52,292 nucleotides of DNA from Psychroflexus sediminis (lineage in GTDB: Bacteria; Bacteroidota; Bacteroidia; Flavobacteriales; Flavobacteriaceae). The notes beneath the pieces were generated by a model. It was given only the letters and a program-made list of their open reading frames with translations. It was not told the DNA's origin and did no database searches. Positions within the stretch are counted from its first letter, which is position 1, and each line of letters begins with the position of its first letter. Below, piece after piece: positions 19,150 to 28,517 of the stretch. The position numbers and the translations under genes were made by a program. The DNA is taken from positions 1 to 52,292 of the forward strand of contig NZ_FNCW01000014.1 in assembly GCF_900099815.1 (NCBI RefSeq). Direction: 5' to 3'.

Positions 19150-20406
19150 CTAATCAGATTCAGTTTCCAGTTCGAAGACTTTCTTGAGTAAAGCAATGCT
19201 GTCTTCCGTAGAACCGTTGGCGCTTCTTAAGTGGCTTGCAAAGCTTCTTGTGATTTTATGAATCACGCGATCACTGATGAGTTCGGCCTGCTCTTTATCA
19301 AACTGATTGTTCTTTTTGCTTTGATAATCCAATTCTTCATCCTGGAAGATTTTGAATTTTTCTTTAAGGGCTTTGATAGTTGGAGCAAATTTTCTGGTGT
19401 CCAGCCACTCATCAAATTCAGTTTTTACATCTTCAATGATAGCTTCTGCATCTGGGATAAAAGCTCTTCTTTTAGATAGAGTTTCATCGGTAAGCTGAGA
19501 TAAATGATCCAGGTGAAGCAGCTTCACATTGGTCATTCCTTCCACATCTTCAGCTACATTTTTAGGAATGGAAAGGTCCAGAATTAAAAGCTCTTTTTTA
19601 GGATAAATCAGTTCTTTGGTGATGGTTGGAGTTTGTGCACCAGTGGCCACAATCAAAATATCAGTAGAACGGATTTCCGACTGTAATTCTGAAAAGTCCT
19701 TGACGATCAAATTGAATTTGCCAGCGATTTCTTCAGCTTTATCTTTAGTTCTGTTGATGAGCGTAATGTTTTTATTACTGGTATGCTTCACCAGGTTCTC
19801 ACAGGTGTTTCTCCCTATTTTACCAGTCCCAAACAAGAGTATTTTCTTATCTGAAACATGAGTGGTGTGGTCTAAAATATATTGGACAGAGGCAAAAGAA
19901 ACCGAAGTTGCTCCTGAAGATATTTTAGTTTCATTTTTGATTCTGCGGCTGGCCTGTATCACAGAATTGACCAGTCTTTCCATGAAATGATTGATCATTC
20001 CCTTTTTCTTGGACAAAGTGAAGGCCGATTTGATCTGACTTATGATTTCAAAATCACCAAGAATCTGACTATCCAGTCCGCCTCCCACACGAAACATATG
20101 AATGATGGCCGCTTCATTTTCCAGAACATACCCGCTTTCCACAAAGGTGGTCTGGTCTCCGATGCTAAATTCACAAAGCAGATCTATCAATACCTCTGCC
20201 TCGTCGGCAAATGCATAGATTTCAGTTCTGTTGCAGGTTGAAGAAGTCACCACAGAAGTAAGACCAATAGATTTAGCCTTGTCAAGCAAAGCTTTTCTCT
20301 GGTCTATGTTTAGGTTGAATTTACCTCTAGTCTCTGCATCTGCTTTTTGATAGCTGATGCCTATGACGTAAAAGTTTTTATGTTTAGAGACGTTGTATTT
20401 CTGCAT
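19150..20406 (-). CDS. hemA: Glutamyl-tRNA reductase
   Basis: The first step of the C5 pathway: it reduces glutamyl-tRNA to glutamate-1-semialdehyde. The 418-residue product carries the catalytic Cys58 in SSTCNRTEIYAF, GLDSQILGDFEIISQIK, the NADPH-binding LLFGTGKIGRNTC, and a C-terminal dimerisation helix. The gene leads the hemA-hemC-hemD operon and is divergent from an AraC-type regulator, a conserved-looking pairing that suggests local control. A TAGTTTTG -7 element at 20433-20440 lies 27 bases upstream. Confidence 0.96.
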   Translation of the reverse strand: MQKYNVSKHKNFYVIGISYQKADAETRGKFNLNIDQRKALLDKAKSIGLTSVVTSSTCNRTEIYAFADEAEVLIDLLCEFSIGDQTTFVESGYVLENEAAIIHMFRVGGGLDSQILGDFEIISQIKSAFTLSKKKGMINHFMERLVNSVIQASRRIKNETKISSGATSVSFASVQYILDHTTHVSDKKILLFGTGKIGRNTCENLVKHTSNKNITLINRTKDKAEEIAGKFNLIVKDFSELQSEIRSTDILIVATGAQTPTITKELIYPKKELLILDLSIPKNVAEDVEGMTNVKLLHLDHLSQLTDETLSKRRAFIPDAEAIIEDVKTEFDEWLDTRKFAPTIKALKEKFKIFQDEELDYQSKKNNQFDKEQAELISDRVIHKITRSFASHLRSANGSTEDSIALLKKVFELETESD

Positions 20407-20432
20407 TCTTTGATTCCAAAAAATATGGTGTA

Positions 20433-20440
20433 CAAAACTA
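20433..20440 (-). promoter_or_regulatory. Possible -7 element of hemA
   Basis: Minus-strand TAGTTTTG fits TAnnTTTG. The -33 region reads TTTTT rather than a clean TTG, so support is partial. Confidence 0.45.
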
Positions 20441-20605
20441 GAATATAAGCAGAGTTAAAAATAACGCTGTAAGTTCCTTTTTTGTCGTTTGGCGTATTTT
20501 TAATTGAAATCTGATAAATATCAGCTTAATTAAGTATTTTTGTAGTATTGATAACCAGTTAGAGCCTGTTTAATTAGAACCGTTCTAAATAATAAACGAC
20601 TAGAA

Positions 20606-21493
20606 ATGGCCTTGATGTCAGATAAAAATATCGCTAGAGGTTCCGAGCAACTTATAGAGATTGAAGAAGGGATATCCATCTTATCCGTTAAAAATGATTC
20701 GGACTACGAAGAATGTATCACGCACCAGATCAGTGCGGATTTCATTCAATTTCATTTTTGTGTGAAAGGCGAGATTAAATTCAATTTTAACGAAGGGAGG
20801 TATGCTTTAAATATTAAGGAAGATTCCTCTTTACTGCTTTATAATCCGGAGCGGGATTTACCGCTTAATCTCGAATCGTCTTCCAATTCCTGGTCGGTCT
20901 CCATTTTGATATCCATCAAAAAACTGCATACTTTATTTTCTGCTGAGGCCAATTATATCGATTTCCTGACCGAGGATAATCGCGATAAAAAATTCTATAA
21001 GGAAGTCATGGTTTCGCCGGCTATGGCTGTGATTTTAAGTCAGATTTTGAACTTCAATCTCCATCCTTCAGTTAGAAAAATATATCTCAAGGGCAAAGTT
21101 TACGAATTGATAGGGCTTTATTTCAACCGGCCTGCAGAGGCTGATATTGAGCAGTGTCCGTTTCTAGATGATGAAGATAATGTGAAGAAAATCAAATTGG
21201 CTAAAAGTATTATTCTTCAGCGAATGACAGAGCCCCCTACTTTGCAGGAACTTGCCGATGAAGTCGGGTTGAGCTTAAAAAAACTGAAAGAAGGTTTCAA
21301 GGAAATTTACGGGGATACCGTGTTCTCTTTTCTTTTCGATTATAAAATGGATTACGCCAGAAAACTATTGGAGAAAGGTCAGCACAACGTAAATGAGGTT
21401 GGCCTGAGTATCGGTTACAGCACGGCCAGTCATTTCATTGCAGCCTTCAAGAAGAAATTTGGAACTACGCCAAAGAAATATATCCAGGGCTGA
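20606..21493 (+). CDS. AraC-family transcriptional regulator next to hemA
   Basis: The 295-residue product has an N-terminal sensing domain (about 1-180) and a C-terminal AraC double helix-turn-helix: PPTLQELADEVGLSLKKLKEGFKEIYGDTVFSFLFDYKMDYARKLLEK and VNEVGLSIGYSTASHFIAAFKKKFGTTPKKY. It is transcribed away from hemA, with 199 bases between them, so it may act on the heme operon. A TATTTTTG -7 element lies at 20535-20542, but without a well-spaced TTG. An alternative start is Met4 (MSDKNIARG). Confidence 0.88.
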   Translation: MALMSDKNIARGSEQLIEIEEGISILSVKNDSDYEECITHQISADFIQFHFCVKGEIKFNFNEGRYALNIKEDSSLLLYNPERDLPLNLESSSNSWSVSILISIKKLHTLFSAEANYIDFLTEDNRDKKFYKEVMVSPAMAVILSQILNFNLHPSVRKIYLKGKVYELIGLYFNRPAEADIEQCPFLDDEDNVKKIKLAKSIILQRMTEPPTLQELADEVGLSLKKLKEGFKEIYGDTVFSFLFDYKMDYARKLLEKGQHNVNEVGLSIGYSTASHFIAAFKKKFGTTPKKYIQG

Positions 21494-21622
21494 ATTTTGG
21501 ATAAGAGTTTAAATTAGAAATGGGTTTGAAAGCTATGATCTCATCATTCTATTTAAAATTAATCATTTCAACTAGATGAGTTTATCATTTATATGTCTTA
21601 GAAAAAATTCTATTGCAAATCT

Positions 21623-22285
21623 TTACTTTACAATCACCCGTTTGTTGGTGATTTCAAATCCGGAAAGGACGTCCCGGCAAAACCAATAGCCTTGTAAGTC
21701 AATAAAATAAGTCTCTACGACTGTACCTTTGAGGTCTTTAAGGCTACCCATCAATAAAAAATAAATTGTAGGAGACCTGTAAAGGGGCGTTTCGGTATCT
21801 GTACTGCTGTTGATTAAGATATTATAGGATTTAAACCGGTGAACTAAAGTATCCTTTGGCTTAATGCGAATATGCTTCAGTTTTTTATCATCAATGAGGG
21901 TGTCTTTGACCTTATCCAGCCGAAATTGGTTTCTCGCTTTCTGAATAGATTGAGAAACACTTGAAACGCCTTGTGGAAACCCCATGATAATGGTGTTTGC
22001 TGCCAGAAAATCGGTTTTAAAAAACTGATTAAACGCAGTATATTTTCCATAATTGATCAAGTCTACATTTGCAATTTCATTTTCAGAATTATTGAAATTG
22101 AGAAAAGAACTGTTGTCTGTGTTGTTAGCAAAAAAGACTTTGTCCTGAATTATTGTTCCGATAGGATGTTGACATGTCAGGTGTTCAAAATAATGGATCC
22201 GGTTGTAAAATAATTTGTCTTGACTGTGCAGGTTCGTGCTCAGCGAAACTAGTATAACAAGACATGAAATGAGTTTAAGTTTCAT
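21623..22285 (-). CDS. Exported protein of unknown function
   Basis: The 220-residue product has a type I signal peptide (MKLKLISCLVILVSLSTNLHSQ, cleavage near residue 22). The mature part is mixed alpha/beta, with no motif I recognise; it contains QHPIGTIIQDKVFFANNTDNSSF and a C-terminal EITNKRVIVK. It starts 5 bases after the mpg stop, so the two are probably co-transcribed, but a functional link to DNA repair is not evident. Confidence 0.7.
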   Translation of the reverse strand: MKLKLISCLVILVSLSTNLHSQDKLFYNRIHYFEHLTCQHPIGTIIQDKVFFANNTDNSSFLNFNNSENEIANVDLINYGKYTAFNQFFKTDFLAANTIIMGFPQGVSSVSQSIQKARNQFRLDKVKDTLIDDKKLKHIRIKPKDTLVHRFKSYNILINSSTDTETPLYRSPTIYFLLMGSLKDLKGTVVETYFIDLQGYWFCRDVLSGFEITNKRVIVK

Positions 22286-22290
22286 AGTTT

Positions 22291-22887
22291 TTATTTCACA
22301 GAAACGAATTTAGAATCTTTATCGTAAAATCTCCAGGGCAACTCTGCATCTTCTTCTGCATAATCTATGCCAATTCTTGTGGTTTCTACAATATTAGCAG
22401 TTTGTTGTCCAACATCTTTTATCCAAATGTCATCACCTGTCACACTATATTGGTTATGAGATTTGGTGATGCCCAAAGCTTTGCTCACATTTCCCGGACC
22501 TGCGGTTAAGGTTTTATCTACCTCCACTTTCTTTCGGCGTTTCTGCATAATGTCGATGCCTTGAGTAGGTTCGATAGCTCTTATCAATATGGCATCCGCA
22601 TTTCCTTGGGTATTTGTGACGATGTTGAAAAGGTTATGAATACCATAGCACAGGTAAACATAAGCAATTCCACCGGATTCGTACATCACTTTGGTGCGCT
22701 CGGTAAACCTTCCAAGATGCGCATGACAGGCTTTATCCCCCCGACCAGCGTAGGCTTCCGTTTCGGTGATAATGCCAGAAGTGATGACGCCGTCGATATG
22801 AGTGGTCAACTGTTTTCCAATCAAATCTTTGGCGAGAAAAACGACATTTGTGTTTTCAAAATAACTTTTCGAAAGTGCTTGAGGCAT
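22291..22887 (-). CDS. mpg: 3-methyladenine DNA glycosylase (AAG/Mpg family)
   Basis: A base-excision-repair glycosylase for alkylated or deaminated purines. The 198-residue product has LAKDLIGKQLTTHIDGVITSGIITETEAYAGRGDKACHAHLGRFTERTKVMYESGGIAYVYLCYGIHNLFNIVT, which includes the catalytic glutamate in ETEAY and the intercalating tyrosine segment. GPGNVSKALGIT follows near residue 130. Length and motifs are complete. Confidence 0.94.
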   Translation of the reverse strand: MPQALSKSYFENTNVVFLAKDLIGKQLTTHIDGVITSGIITETEAYAGRGDKACHAHLGRFTERTKVMYESGGIAYVYLCYGIHNLFNIVTNTQGNADAILIRAIEPTQGIDIMQKRRKKVEVDKTLTAGPGNVSKALGITKSHNQYSVTGDDIWIKDVGQQTANIVETTRIGIDYAEEDAELPWRFYDKDSKFVSVK

Positions 22888-22941
22888 ACCTTAGATTTTC
22901 GATTTAAAATAACTAAATTTAATGCTCAATACGGATTTCCT

Positions 22942-23481
22942 ATGAAAACTTTAATGTTCTGTTTAATAATCACAACTGCTATGGCACAAAATTTTACCAT
23001 TTACGATTTCGAACCTGACAAAAACATCAAAGACTGGGACATTGTAAATGACGGGGTGATGGGTGGTTTGTCTCAGAGTTCAATTCATCTTAGCGAAGAC
23101 GGAAACGCGGTTTTTTCCGGAAAAATTTCGCTGGAAAACAATGGCGGTTTTGCTTCAGTAAGGCATCAAACCACGATTAAAAATATTCATGATTATAGCC
23201 ATGTGAATATTCGGGTAAAAGGAAAGCCATCAACGTATCAATTCAGAATCAAGAAGAGTGGTGAAGAAGAAGCTCCTTCTTATGTCCAGGAATTTAAAGT
23301 GACTCCGGAATGGCAAACGATTCAATTAAAACTATCTAGTTTTTATCCCAGATATAGGGGAAGAAATTTAAATTTGCCCAACTTTGAGGCTGACGTGATT
23401 CGGGAAGTTGCCTTCCTTATAGGAAACAAAAAGGAAGAAGAATTTCAATTGGAAATAGATAAAGTTTACTTAACCAAATAA
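22942..23481 (+). CDS. CIA30-family exported protein
   Basis: The 179-residue product has a short signal peptide (MKTLMFCLIITTAMAQ). It is followed by a CIA30/NDUFAF1-like beta-sandwich (YDFEPDKNIKDWDIVNDGVMGGLSQSSIHLSEDGNAVFSGKISLENNGGFASVR; later IREVAFLIGNKKEEEFQLEIDKVYL). The fold resembles carbohydrate-binding modules. In mitochondria the relative assists complex I assembly; the bacterial role is unknown. The open frame extends upstream to 22561 antisense to mpg, but the signal peptide fixes the start at 22942. Confidence 0.85.
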   Translation: MKTLMFCLIITTAMAQNFTIYDFEPDKNIKDWDIVNDGVMGGLSQSSIHLSEDGNAVFSGKISLENNGGFASVRHQTTIKNIHDYSHVNIRVKGKPSTYQFRIKKSGEEEAPSYVQEFKVTPEWQTIQLKLSSFYPRYRGRNLNLPNFEADVIREVAFLIGNKKEEEFQLEIDKVYLTK

Positions 23482-23487
23482 AAATTT

Positions 23488-23760
23488 ATGAAAGAAGCAG
23501 ATAAAAAATTTGTTGACAACTGGGAGAAAATCAAAAGTCAGGGCAAAGCAAAATACATCATCAAACATGGCTTTGGTTTTGGGATATTAATTTTCGCAGT
23601 CAACCTGGTGATCAATTACTGGGACAAATGGGGACAGCTGAGCAATACTGATTTTTTTGTACAGCTGGCCATTTCCATCGTTGTGGGTGGTGGAATTTAC
23701 GGCATCTTTTCGTGGACCTTAAACGACTTTATTTACCGTAAGAAGCTGAAGGATAAGTAG
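23488..23760 (+). CDS. Small two-helix membrane protein
   Basis: The 90-residue protein has an amphipathic, charged N-terminus and two membrane helices, at about 29-44 and 57-78 (FFVQLAISIVVGGGIYGIFSW), and ends in a basic tail. No family is recognised. It starts 6 bases after the CIA30 gene and probably shares its transcript. Confidence 0.65.
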   Translation: MKEADKKFVDNWEKIKSQGKAKYIIKHGFGFGILIFAVNLVINYWDKWGQLSNTDFFVQLAISIVVGGGIYGIFSWTLNDFIYRKKLKDK

Positions 23761-24028
23761 AAGCCCCCTAACTTTTTATCACCGCATCACCAAAAAATAT
23801 CGAATAGCAAATACTGAATACCGGATTTCAAATTTGTTATTTCAAATCTATTATTTCAAATTTCAAGCTCACCGCCTCAAATTTTGAATTTTTAAGTTTT
23901 TCTACTTCGTACTTCTAATATTTACCTTCTACTATTATTTTCGTCTTCGTCTTCGTCTTTGTCTATTTGTTTAGTCTCTGAACTCTCTCTTTTCTCTTTG
24001 TTCTTTCCTCTTTTTATCTTCATCGTCT
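23761..24028. other. Low-complexity spacer between convergent genes
   Basis: 268 bases of A/T-rich and pyrimidine-rich sequence, with repeats such as TCGTCTTCGTCTTCGTC at 23941-23957 and several TTATTTCAAAT copies at 23835-23862. No gene, hairpin terminator or promoter is convincing. Confidence 0.5.
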
Positions 24029-25624
24029 TCACTCAGGAATCATGGCCTTTAAATCTTCTAAGGTATTGGCGTCTGCAATTTTTTTATCCTGTCGCCAGCG
24101 CAGGATTCTTGGAAAGCGTGTGGCAATGCCGCTTTTGTGGCGTTTGGATTCTGCGATACCTTCAAAGGCGATTTCGAATACCTGTTCGTGCTCCACACTT
24201 CTTACAGGACCAAAACGCTCGATGGTGTTTTTCTTGATCCACGCATCAATTTTCTTAAATTCTTTATCCGTCAGACCGGAGTAAGCTTTGGCGAAAGTGA
24301 CCAGCTCTGTTTTATCGTCATTCCACAGCGCAAAGGTATAATCTGTAAACAGGTTACTCCTTCTACCGTGTCCACGCATCGCATAGGTAAGCACCGCATC
24401 AATACTAAACGGATCTGATTTCCATTTCCACCAGTCTCCCTTTTTGCGACCAACACCATAGCTGGAATCCGCTCGTTTTATCATAAGTCCTTCAGACTTG
24501 ATCTCCCTTGCTTTTTGACGTTCCCTGGCCATGTCCTCCCAGGATGAAAAGCGCATGGTTTCAGACAAATGAAAAGGCTTTATTTTTGATGAATACTCAG
24601 CGAAAAGGTCATCTAGAATTTCTCTTCGTTTTTCAAATGGGGTTGAGCGAATGTCTTCTCCCTGGTATTCCAGTATATCGTAAGCTTTCAGGATAACGGG
24701 CAATTTTTTTAAAAGGGCTTTGCTGACATTTTTACGACCGATTCGGGTTTGCAGGTCCTTAAAATCTCCGATTCCCGCGTTTGGATACGGCAAAATCTCA
24801 CCATCCAAAACGGTTCCATCGGGGAGAACTTCCGTAAACGCTTCGAATTCTGGATATTTGTCGGTGACCAGTTCTTCGCCACGACTCCACACAAAAAGCT
24901 GTCCTTTTCTAACAATCAGCTGTGAACGGATACCGTCCCATTTGTGTTCCGCAATCCAGTCGGCAGGATTTCCCAGTTCCGACGCCTCCTCTTCTATGGC
25001 ATAAGCGAGATAAAAGGGATACGGCTTGGACAAGTAATCCGCTTCATTTTCTTCCAGGATCAATTCAGAATATGAAATCTTGCCAGGGTCCCAGTTTCCC
25101 ATGAGTTTGAAAGCCAAAATATCCTCATCGATGCCGGTAGCTATGGAAAGTGCGCGGGTCATCAGTTTCTGACTTACGCCTATTCTGAACCCGCCTGTAA
25201 TCAATTTGGTAAATACAAAACGCTCGTAATAATTCAGCTGGCTCCAATTCTCGATGAGGTATTGTTTTTTCTCTTCTTCTGATTTTGGTTTGAGCTGAAG
25301 TATTTCCTGTAGATACTGACTTAAGCTTTTTTCGGTAGTTTTTACTTTTTCGGGGACAACAAGCGCAATAGTTTCGGCGAGGTCGCCCACAATATGATAA
25401 GATTCTTCAAAAAGCCATAGAGGAATATCTGCCAATTCTGAAGCGTAATTTCTTATCAGCGTACTATTTACTGGTCTGGGAGGTCTTCTGTGAGATAAAA
25501 TGGCAATGGTCCAAACTTTGTCAGTATCTGAAGCTTTTAGAAAGTAGTTGCTCAGCGCCTCCACCTTTCTATTGGTCTTGTTGGTGCTGTCTATCGTTTT
25601 TACCAATTGAGCAAAATCTTTCAT
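24029..25624 (-). CDS. ATP-dependent DNA ligase
   Basis: The 531-residue product joins nicks using ATP. An N-terminal DNA-binding domain (about 1-190) is followed by the adenylation domain with the nucleotidyl lysine Lys228 in EHKWDGIR, DGEILPY, SEGLMIKRADSSYG and WWKWKSDPF, and then an OB domain with a C-terminal RFPRILRWRQDK. This type often sits with a beta-CASP exonuclease and a DEXH helicase; none is next to it here. Instead it follows the S41 peptidase gene by 7 bases, at the end of a three-gene operon. Confidence 0.94.
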   Translation of the reverse strand: MKDFAQLVKTIDSTNKTNRKVEALSNYFLKASDTDKVWTIAILSHRRPPRPVNSTLIRNYASELADIPLWLFEESYHIVGDLAETIALVVPEKVKTTEKSLSQYLQEILQLKPKSEEEKKQYLIENWSQLNYYERFVFTKLITGGFRIGVSQKLMTRALSIATGIDEDILAFKLMGNWDPGKISYSELILEENEADYLSKPYPFYLAYAIEEEASELGNPADWIAEHKWDGIRSQLIVRKGQLFVWSRGEELVTDKYPEFEAFTEVLPDGTVLDGEILPYPNAGIGDFKDLQTRIGRKNVSKALLKKLPVILKAYDILEYQGEDIRSTPFEKRREILDDLFAEYSSKIKPFHLSETMRFSSWEDMARERQKAREIKSEGLMIKRADSSYGVGRKKGDWWKWKSDPFSIDAVLTYAMRGHGRRSNLFTDYTFALWNDDKTELVTFAKAYSGLTDKEFKKIDAWIKKNTIERFGPVRSVEHEQVFEIAFEGIAESKRHKSGIATRFPRILRWRQDKKIADANTLEDLKAMIPE

Positions 25625-25631
25625 ACACCCG

Positions 25632-27275
25632 TTAGTCTGTTGCTGGGTTTTCTTCTGAAGTTTTTGTTTTAAGACTTGCCGGCAGATCAGACCGTCCTAA
25701 ATTAGAATTTAGAAGAGCTGTGATGAAAGCTCCATTTTCGTTGGAAATCTTTTCAGCAAGATCGCTGCCAAACAACTGCCTTGCCATAGTCGCTTTTAGA
25801 TATTTTTTTAAAACATAACTGCTACTTCCAAAGTTGTAGTACATATTATAATCCCCAAGATAACGCGTGAATTTATCTAAGACTTCTTCAGTGATAAGTC
25901 TTCTTTCTAAAAAATCGTTTTGAGAAAGCGAATTATAATATATTCTGTCTTCATCCAACAAATTAAAAATAAACCGATCCATCACTCCACCTTCATACAT
26001 AAATTTGATATCCTGGATATCTTGTGAGGCGCTTCTAGGGACAAAAACATCTGGAATAATCCCGCCGCCTCCGTAAACAATCTTGCCTTCTGGAGTTTTA
26101 TACCTCAGGGAATCATCCGTTGTAATGCTGTCTTTACTCAGGAGTTCTCCATTGGTATAGCGCTCCATGTATCTGGAATAATAAGCTTCACTATTTCCAT
26201 TTTCATAAGGTCGCTGGATAGACCTTCCTGTTGGGGTATAATATCTGGCAACAGTCAGTCTCACGGCGCTTCCATCTCCAAGATTCATTTCCCGCTGCAC
26301 AAGCCCTTTTCCAAAAGAGCGTCGTCCAATGATAGTTCCTCTGTCATTATCTTGAATCGCCCCGGCTACAATTTCACTTGCAGAAGCGGATTTCTCATCT
26401 ATAAACACATACAGATTTTGGTCTTCATATATTCCGTATTCAGTAGCATAAGTTTTTCTTAAGTCCCCGCTTTTATTTTTGGTGAATAAAAGCAATTTTC
26501 CATCGGCGATAAATTCATCCAGAATAAGAGTAGCCTGCTTTAAAAACCCACCGCCATTATTTCTTAAATCCAAAATGATACTTTTCATTTTTGGAGTGGC
26601 AAACTGCTTCATTTTGGCTTTGAATTCGGAGTAAGTTGATTCAGCAAATCTATTGATTTTGATATATCCCAAGGTGTCATTCACCATGTATCCAGCGTCA
26701 ACACTCTTTAAGGGAACTGTGCCTCTGTTGATTTCAAAATCCAGTAAATCATTTACTCCAAAACGTTTGACTTTGAGCTTGACCTTGGAATTCTCGGGTC
26801 CTTTGAGCAGCTCTATGATGGAATCGTTCGACATATTATTTCCAAATAAAGGGACAGCGTCTGCGTACAGGATTCGGTCTCCAGCTTCAAGACCAGCTTT
26901 TTCACCAGGACCTTTTTCCAAGGTTCTTATGACAGCAATGGTATCTTTAATGGTGTAGAAATTTATACCAATCCCAACAAAATCTCCACGCATATTATCT
27001 TGGACATAGTCAAATTCTTGCCTGGAGATGTAAGCAGAATGCGGGTCTAAATTCTCTAAAATAGAGGTTACAGTAATGTCCACGATGCTATCTGTATTCA
27101 CTTCATCTACATATTCCTTATCGATGAAATTAATCAGTCTGTTTAGCTTTTGACGTTTAGAGGATGAGCTGTAAAGAGAGTTGTCCTGAAAATCCAATAG
27201 ATTTCCGAGCCATATTCCTGCTACAAAAAACACAGTTATAAGCAGGGGTAAAATTATTTTCATTTTTTTATTCAT
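25632..27275 (-). CDS. C-terminal processing peptidase (S41 family)
   Basis: The 547-residue product has an N-terminal signal/anchor helix (residues 5-24). A PDZ domain follows at about 85-175 (GIGINFYTIKDTIAVIRTLEKGPGEKAGLEAGDRIL). The tail-specific-protease domain contains the catalytic serine in DEKSASASEIVAGAIQDNDRG and the lysine in GRRSFGKGLVQ. It cleaves C-terminal tails of periplasmic proteins. The start overlaps the deaminase stop by 4 bases (ATGA), so translation is coupled. Confidence 0.94.
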   Translation of the reverse strand: MNKKMKIILPLLITVFFVAGIWLGNLLDFQDNSLYSSSSKRQKLNRLINFIDKEYVDEVNTDSIVDITVTSILENLDPHSAYISRQEFDYVQDNMRGDFVGIGINFYTIKDTIAVIRTLEKGPGEKAGLEAGDRILYADAVPLFGNNMSNDSIIELLKGPENSKVKLKVKRFGVNDLLDFEINRGTVPLKSVDAGYMVNDTLGYIKINRFAESTYSEFKAKMKQFATPKMKSIILDLRNNGGGFLKQATLILDEFIADGKLLLFTKNKSGDLRKTYATEYGIYEDQNLYVFIDEKSASASEIVAGAIQDNDRGTIIGRRSFGKGLVQREMNLGDGSAVRLTVARYYTPTGRSIQRPYENGNSEAYYSRYMERYTNGELLSKDSITTDDSLRYKTPEGKIVYGGGGIIPDVFVPRSASQDIQDIKFMYEGGVMDRFIFNLLDEDRIYYNSLSQNDFLERRLITEEVLDKFTRYLGDYNMYYNFGSSSYVLKKYLKATMARQLFGSDLAEKISNENGAFITALLNSNLGRSDLPASLKTKTSEENPATD

Positions 27276-27709
27276 TCCTCAAGATCTTGAATATGTTCTA
27301 GTTGAACACCAGCCTTTTTTAAAAAATCCAAACCTGAATTATCTTTATAAGCTTGCTGATACACCACACGAATGATGCCAGCTTGATGTATGAGCTTACT
27401 ACATTCTTTACAAGGAGATAAGGTGATGTAAAGGCTTGCATTTTTTGACGATTGTGTGGAAGCGGAGACTTTAAGAATAGCATTTGCTTCAGCATGAAGC
27501 ACGTACCATTTGGTAAGGTCGTCTTCATCCTCACATGCATTGTCAAATCCAGTCGGGGTACCATTGAAACCATCGGAAATGATCATGCGATCTTTGACGA
27601 TGATGGCTCCTACTTGTTTTCGCTTACAATGAGATAACTTACCCCACTCTCGAGCAATTCGCAGGTAAGCTTTATCATATTTGAGTTGTTTTTCTGTTAC
27701 CATTCGCAA
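27272..27709 (-). CDS. dCMP deaminase / ComEB-like cytidine deaminase
   Basis: The 145-residue protein has a complete zinc deaminase core: HAEAN (catalytic His and Glu), then SPCKECSKLIHQAG with the two zinc cysteines. CKRKQVGAIIVKDRMIISDGFNGTP is characteristic of deoxycytidylate deaminases, which feed dUMP to thymidylate synthesis. It leads the minus-strand operon deaminase, S41 peptidase, DNA ligase. Confidence 0.93.
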   Translation of the reverse strand: MRMVTEKQLKYDKAYLRIAREWGKLSHCKRKQVGAIIVKDRMIISDGFNGTPTGFDNACEDEDDLTKWYVLHAEANAILKVSASTQSSKNASLYITLSPCKECSKLIHQAGIIRVVYQQAYKDNSGLDFLKKAGVQLEHIQDLEE

Positions 27710-27801
27710 AATAAATTCGAATATAAAACTTATGATTCTTTACAAGCGTTAAGAAGCTGCCTAAATTTACTTAAACTCTAAATTGTTGATTTTGACAGCG
27801 T

Positions 27802-28386
27802 TCAGAAAATCCAATTGTCTATAAGGATGGGGATTGTCATTCCAAGGACGATTGAAGAAATGACAAGTACCCAATCTCTTTTGGAAAATCTGAAAATATT
27901 TTGAACAATAAACCCTAAAAGCAGAACTACAAAAACCACCAAAATTTGAGCGAGTTCTATTCCAAGGGCAAATTCTACCAGCATCAGTAAAATAGTATCA
28001 GTGCCTTTGGCAAGCATATTGAAGTAGGTCGAAAAACCAAAGCCGTGGACCAGGCCAAAGAAGAAAGTAAAAAAGTAAAGAAGAGTGGCTTTGTTTTTTC
28101 CTTTGATTTTTCCAACCGTAAAGACATTATAAACCGCCGTAACAATAATGCTTAAAGGAATTAAAAATTCAATGAGATCAGTGTTTACCCTCAGGATATT
28201 AAAAGCAGAAAGCGCCAAGGATAAAATATGACCCAATGTGAAAAGTGTCACCAGCCAAATGACCTTTTTACTCTGAGGGAAGGACAGAGATGCCACTAAA
28301 GCTGTAAGAAAAAGCACGTGATCGTATGCATTCCAGTCCAAAACATGCTCAAAACCCATTTTGAGGTACAGCCAAAAATCTTCCAT
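27802..28386 (-). CDS. HupE/UreJ-family membrane protein
   Basis: The 194-residue protein has about six membrane helices. It begins FWLYLKMGFEHVLDWNAYDHVLFLTAL and contains TLGHILSLAL and FGLVHGFGFSTYF. The conserved His/Asp residues in GFEHVLDWNAYDH and GLVHGFGF fit HupE/UreJ, thought to transport nickel or cobalt. No urease or hydrogenase gene is nearby, so the metal and its purpose are open. Confidence 0.85.
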   Translation of the reverse strand: MEDFWLYLKMGFEHVLDWNAYDHVLFLTALVASLSFPQSKKVIWLVTLFTLGHILSLALSAFNILRVNTDLIEFLIPLSIIVTAVYNVFTVGKIKGKNKATLLYFFTFFFGLVHGFGFSTYFNMLAKGTDTILLMLVEFALGIELAQILVVFVVLLLGFIVQNIFRFSKRDWVLVISSIVLGMTIPILIDNWIF

Positions 28387-28480
28387 GTGTTAAATCTTAA
28401 GTTTAGTTGATAAAATTAAATAAAAATTGCTTCTGAAATGGTTTCAGAGTATCTAATACTCAAAATAATTGAAGTATGAT

Positions 28481-28510
28481 TTCGACACGTCTGAAATTTG
28501 TTTATTTTTG
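28481..28510 (+). promoter_or_regulatory. Promoter of tRNA-Ala
   Basis: TTC (28481-28483), 19 bases, TATTTTTG (28503-28510), eight bases before the tRNA 5' end. One mismatch in the -33 element. Confidence 0.6.
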
Positions 28511-28517
28511 TAAGCTC

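Noticed and set aside
22561-22941. Upstream extension of the CIA30 frame
   Set aside because: Antisense to mpg; the signal peptide beginning at 22942 marks the real start.
23941-23960. Possible CRISPR-like or satellite repeat
   Set aside because: A short TCGTCT run without spacers of even length; simple low-complexity sequence.
24042-25104. Several open frames inside the DNA ligase gene
   Set aside because: All are shadows of the ligase, which carries complete motifs.
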